From contig USCI01000022.1 of NCBI GenBank assembly GCA_900553255.1, positions 1 to 30,706 of the forward strand: 30,706 nt of DNA, in the 5' to 3' direction. Below the pieces are notes generated by a model. That model was not told the origin of the DNA, did no database searches, and saw only the letters and a program-made list of their open reading frames with translations. Positions 30,623-30,706 of this stretch are shown piece after piece. How positions within the stretch are numbered: the first letter of the stretch is position 1; each line of letters opens with the position of its first letter. Made by a program: the position numbers and the translations under genes. Origin of the DNA: an uncultured Oscillospiraceae bacterium. GTDB taxonomy: Bacteria; Bacillota; Clostridia; Oscillospirales; Acutalibacteraceae.

Positions 30623-30653
30623 AATCGGCCTGAACATAAAGTTCAGGCCGATT
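30623..30653 (+). terminator. Hairpin after the ABC operon
   Basis: AATCGGCCTGAAC (30623-30635) pairs perfectly over 13 bases with 30641-30653 around a five-base loop. There is no T-run directly after it, so it may act with the following hairpin rather than alone. Confidence 0.6.
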
Positions 30654-30668
30654 CAGCCTGTCAAAGAA

Positions 30669-30690
30669 GTCGCCAAAAGGCGGCTTTTTT
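30669..30690 (+). terminator. Terminator of the marR-ABC operon
   Basis: GTCGCC-AAAA-GGCGGC with one G-T pair is followed by TTTTTT. A TATAAT at 30693-30698 lies just beyond and might be the -10 of the next gene outside the window, but no -35 match is clear. Confidence 0.75.
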
Positions 30691-30706
30691 GGTATAATGG
30701 AGAGGA

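Noticed and set aside
1..30706. CRISPR array, rRNA genes or prophage structural genes
   Set aside because: I looked for regularly spaced direct repeats, rRNA signatures and phage proteins and saw none in the window.

Overview
The window reads as chromosome of an anaerobic, spore-forming Clostridia member, most likely in the Oscillospiraceae/Ruminococcaceae range. The evidence is two [FeFe] hydrogenases, the sporulation pair yabP-yabQ beside divIC and yabR, a CIRCE-controlled groESL operon, a long-form HPF, and a high-GC coding style with strong AGGAGG-type ribosome binding sites. Two stretches (about 1-1000 and 7940-9130) are visibly AT-richer and look acquired.

Layout. 1-1000: mobile debris. 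It holds the left end of an IS200/IS605-type element with only nine codons of its transposase, two palindromes with identical 17-nt spacers, a small ORF, and an XRE-type HTH gene. This debris abuts and truncates feoB. 1000-2711 (minus): feoA and the 5' two-thirds of feoB. 2847-7726 (minus): a hydrogenase operon under a near-consensus promoter, encoding a 2Fe-2S thioredoxin-like protein, a PAS-containing sensory-type [FeFe] hydrogenase (HydS-like), a SpoIIE-type PP2C phosphatase and a group B-like [FeFe] hydrogenase. 7774-7937: tRNA-Thr(UGU) with promoter and terminator. 8137-8950: an AT-rich, twice-frameshifted gene built from two membrane-segment-plus-DUF2500-like units.

9139-12508 (plus): ilvB-ilvN-ilvC for branched-chain amino acid synthesis. 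12549-13679 (minus): a DUF4434-type lipoprotein. 13776-15898 (minus): groES-groEL with CIRCE. 15926-18011 (minus): a lipid kinase and a THUMP RNA methyltransferase. 18099-18735 (minus): hpf. 18796-20816 (minus): an amidohydrolase and a class I fumarase alpha subunit. 20841-22612 (minus): yabP-yabQ-divIC-yabR. 22719-23192 (minus): a GNAT acetyltransferase.

23195-26468: a divergent pair. The minus gene fuses a sugar nucleotidyltransferase to a NahK-like sugar kinase; the plus gene is galE. They share a compact mirror-image promoter. Together they could convert a free hexose or hexosamine to sugar-1-P, then to NDP-sugar, then to its C4 epimer. 26469-30616 (plus): a self-regulated marR followed by two halves of a heterodimeric ABC exporter. 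The second half is interrupted by one extra G in a G7 run.

The items most worth following are the sensory hydrogenase/phosphatase/hydrogenase operon, the kinase-nucleotidyltransferase fusion with its mirror promoter, the feoB junction with its palindromes, and the two reading-frame breaks. All family assignments come from reading motifs by eye; no database search was run.
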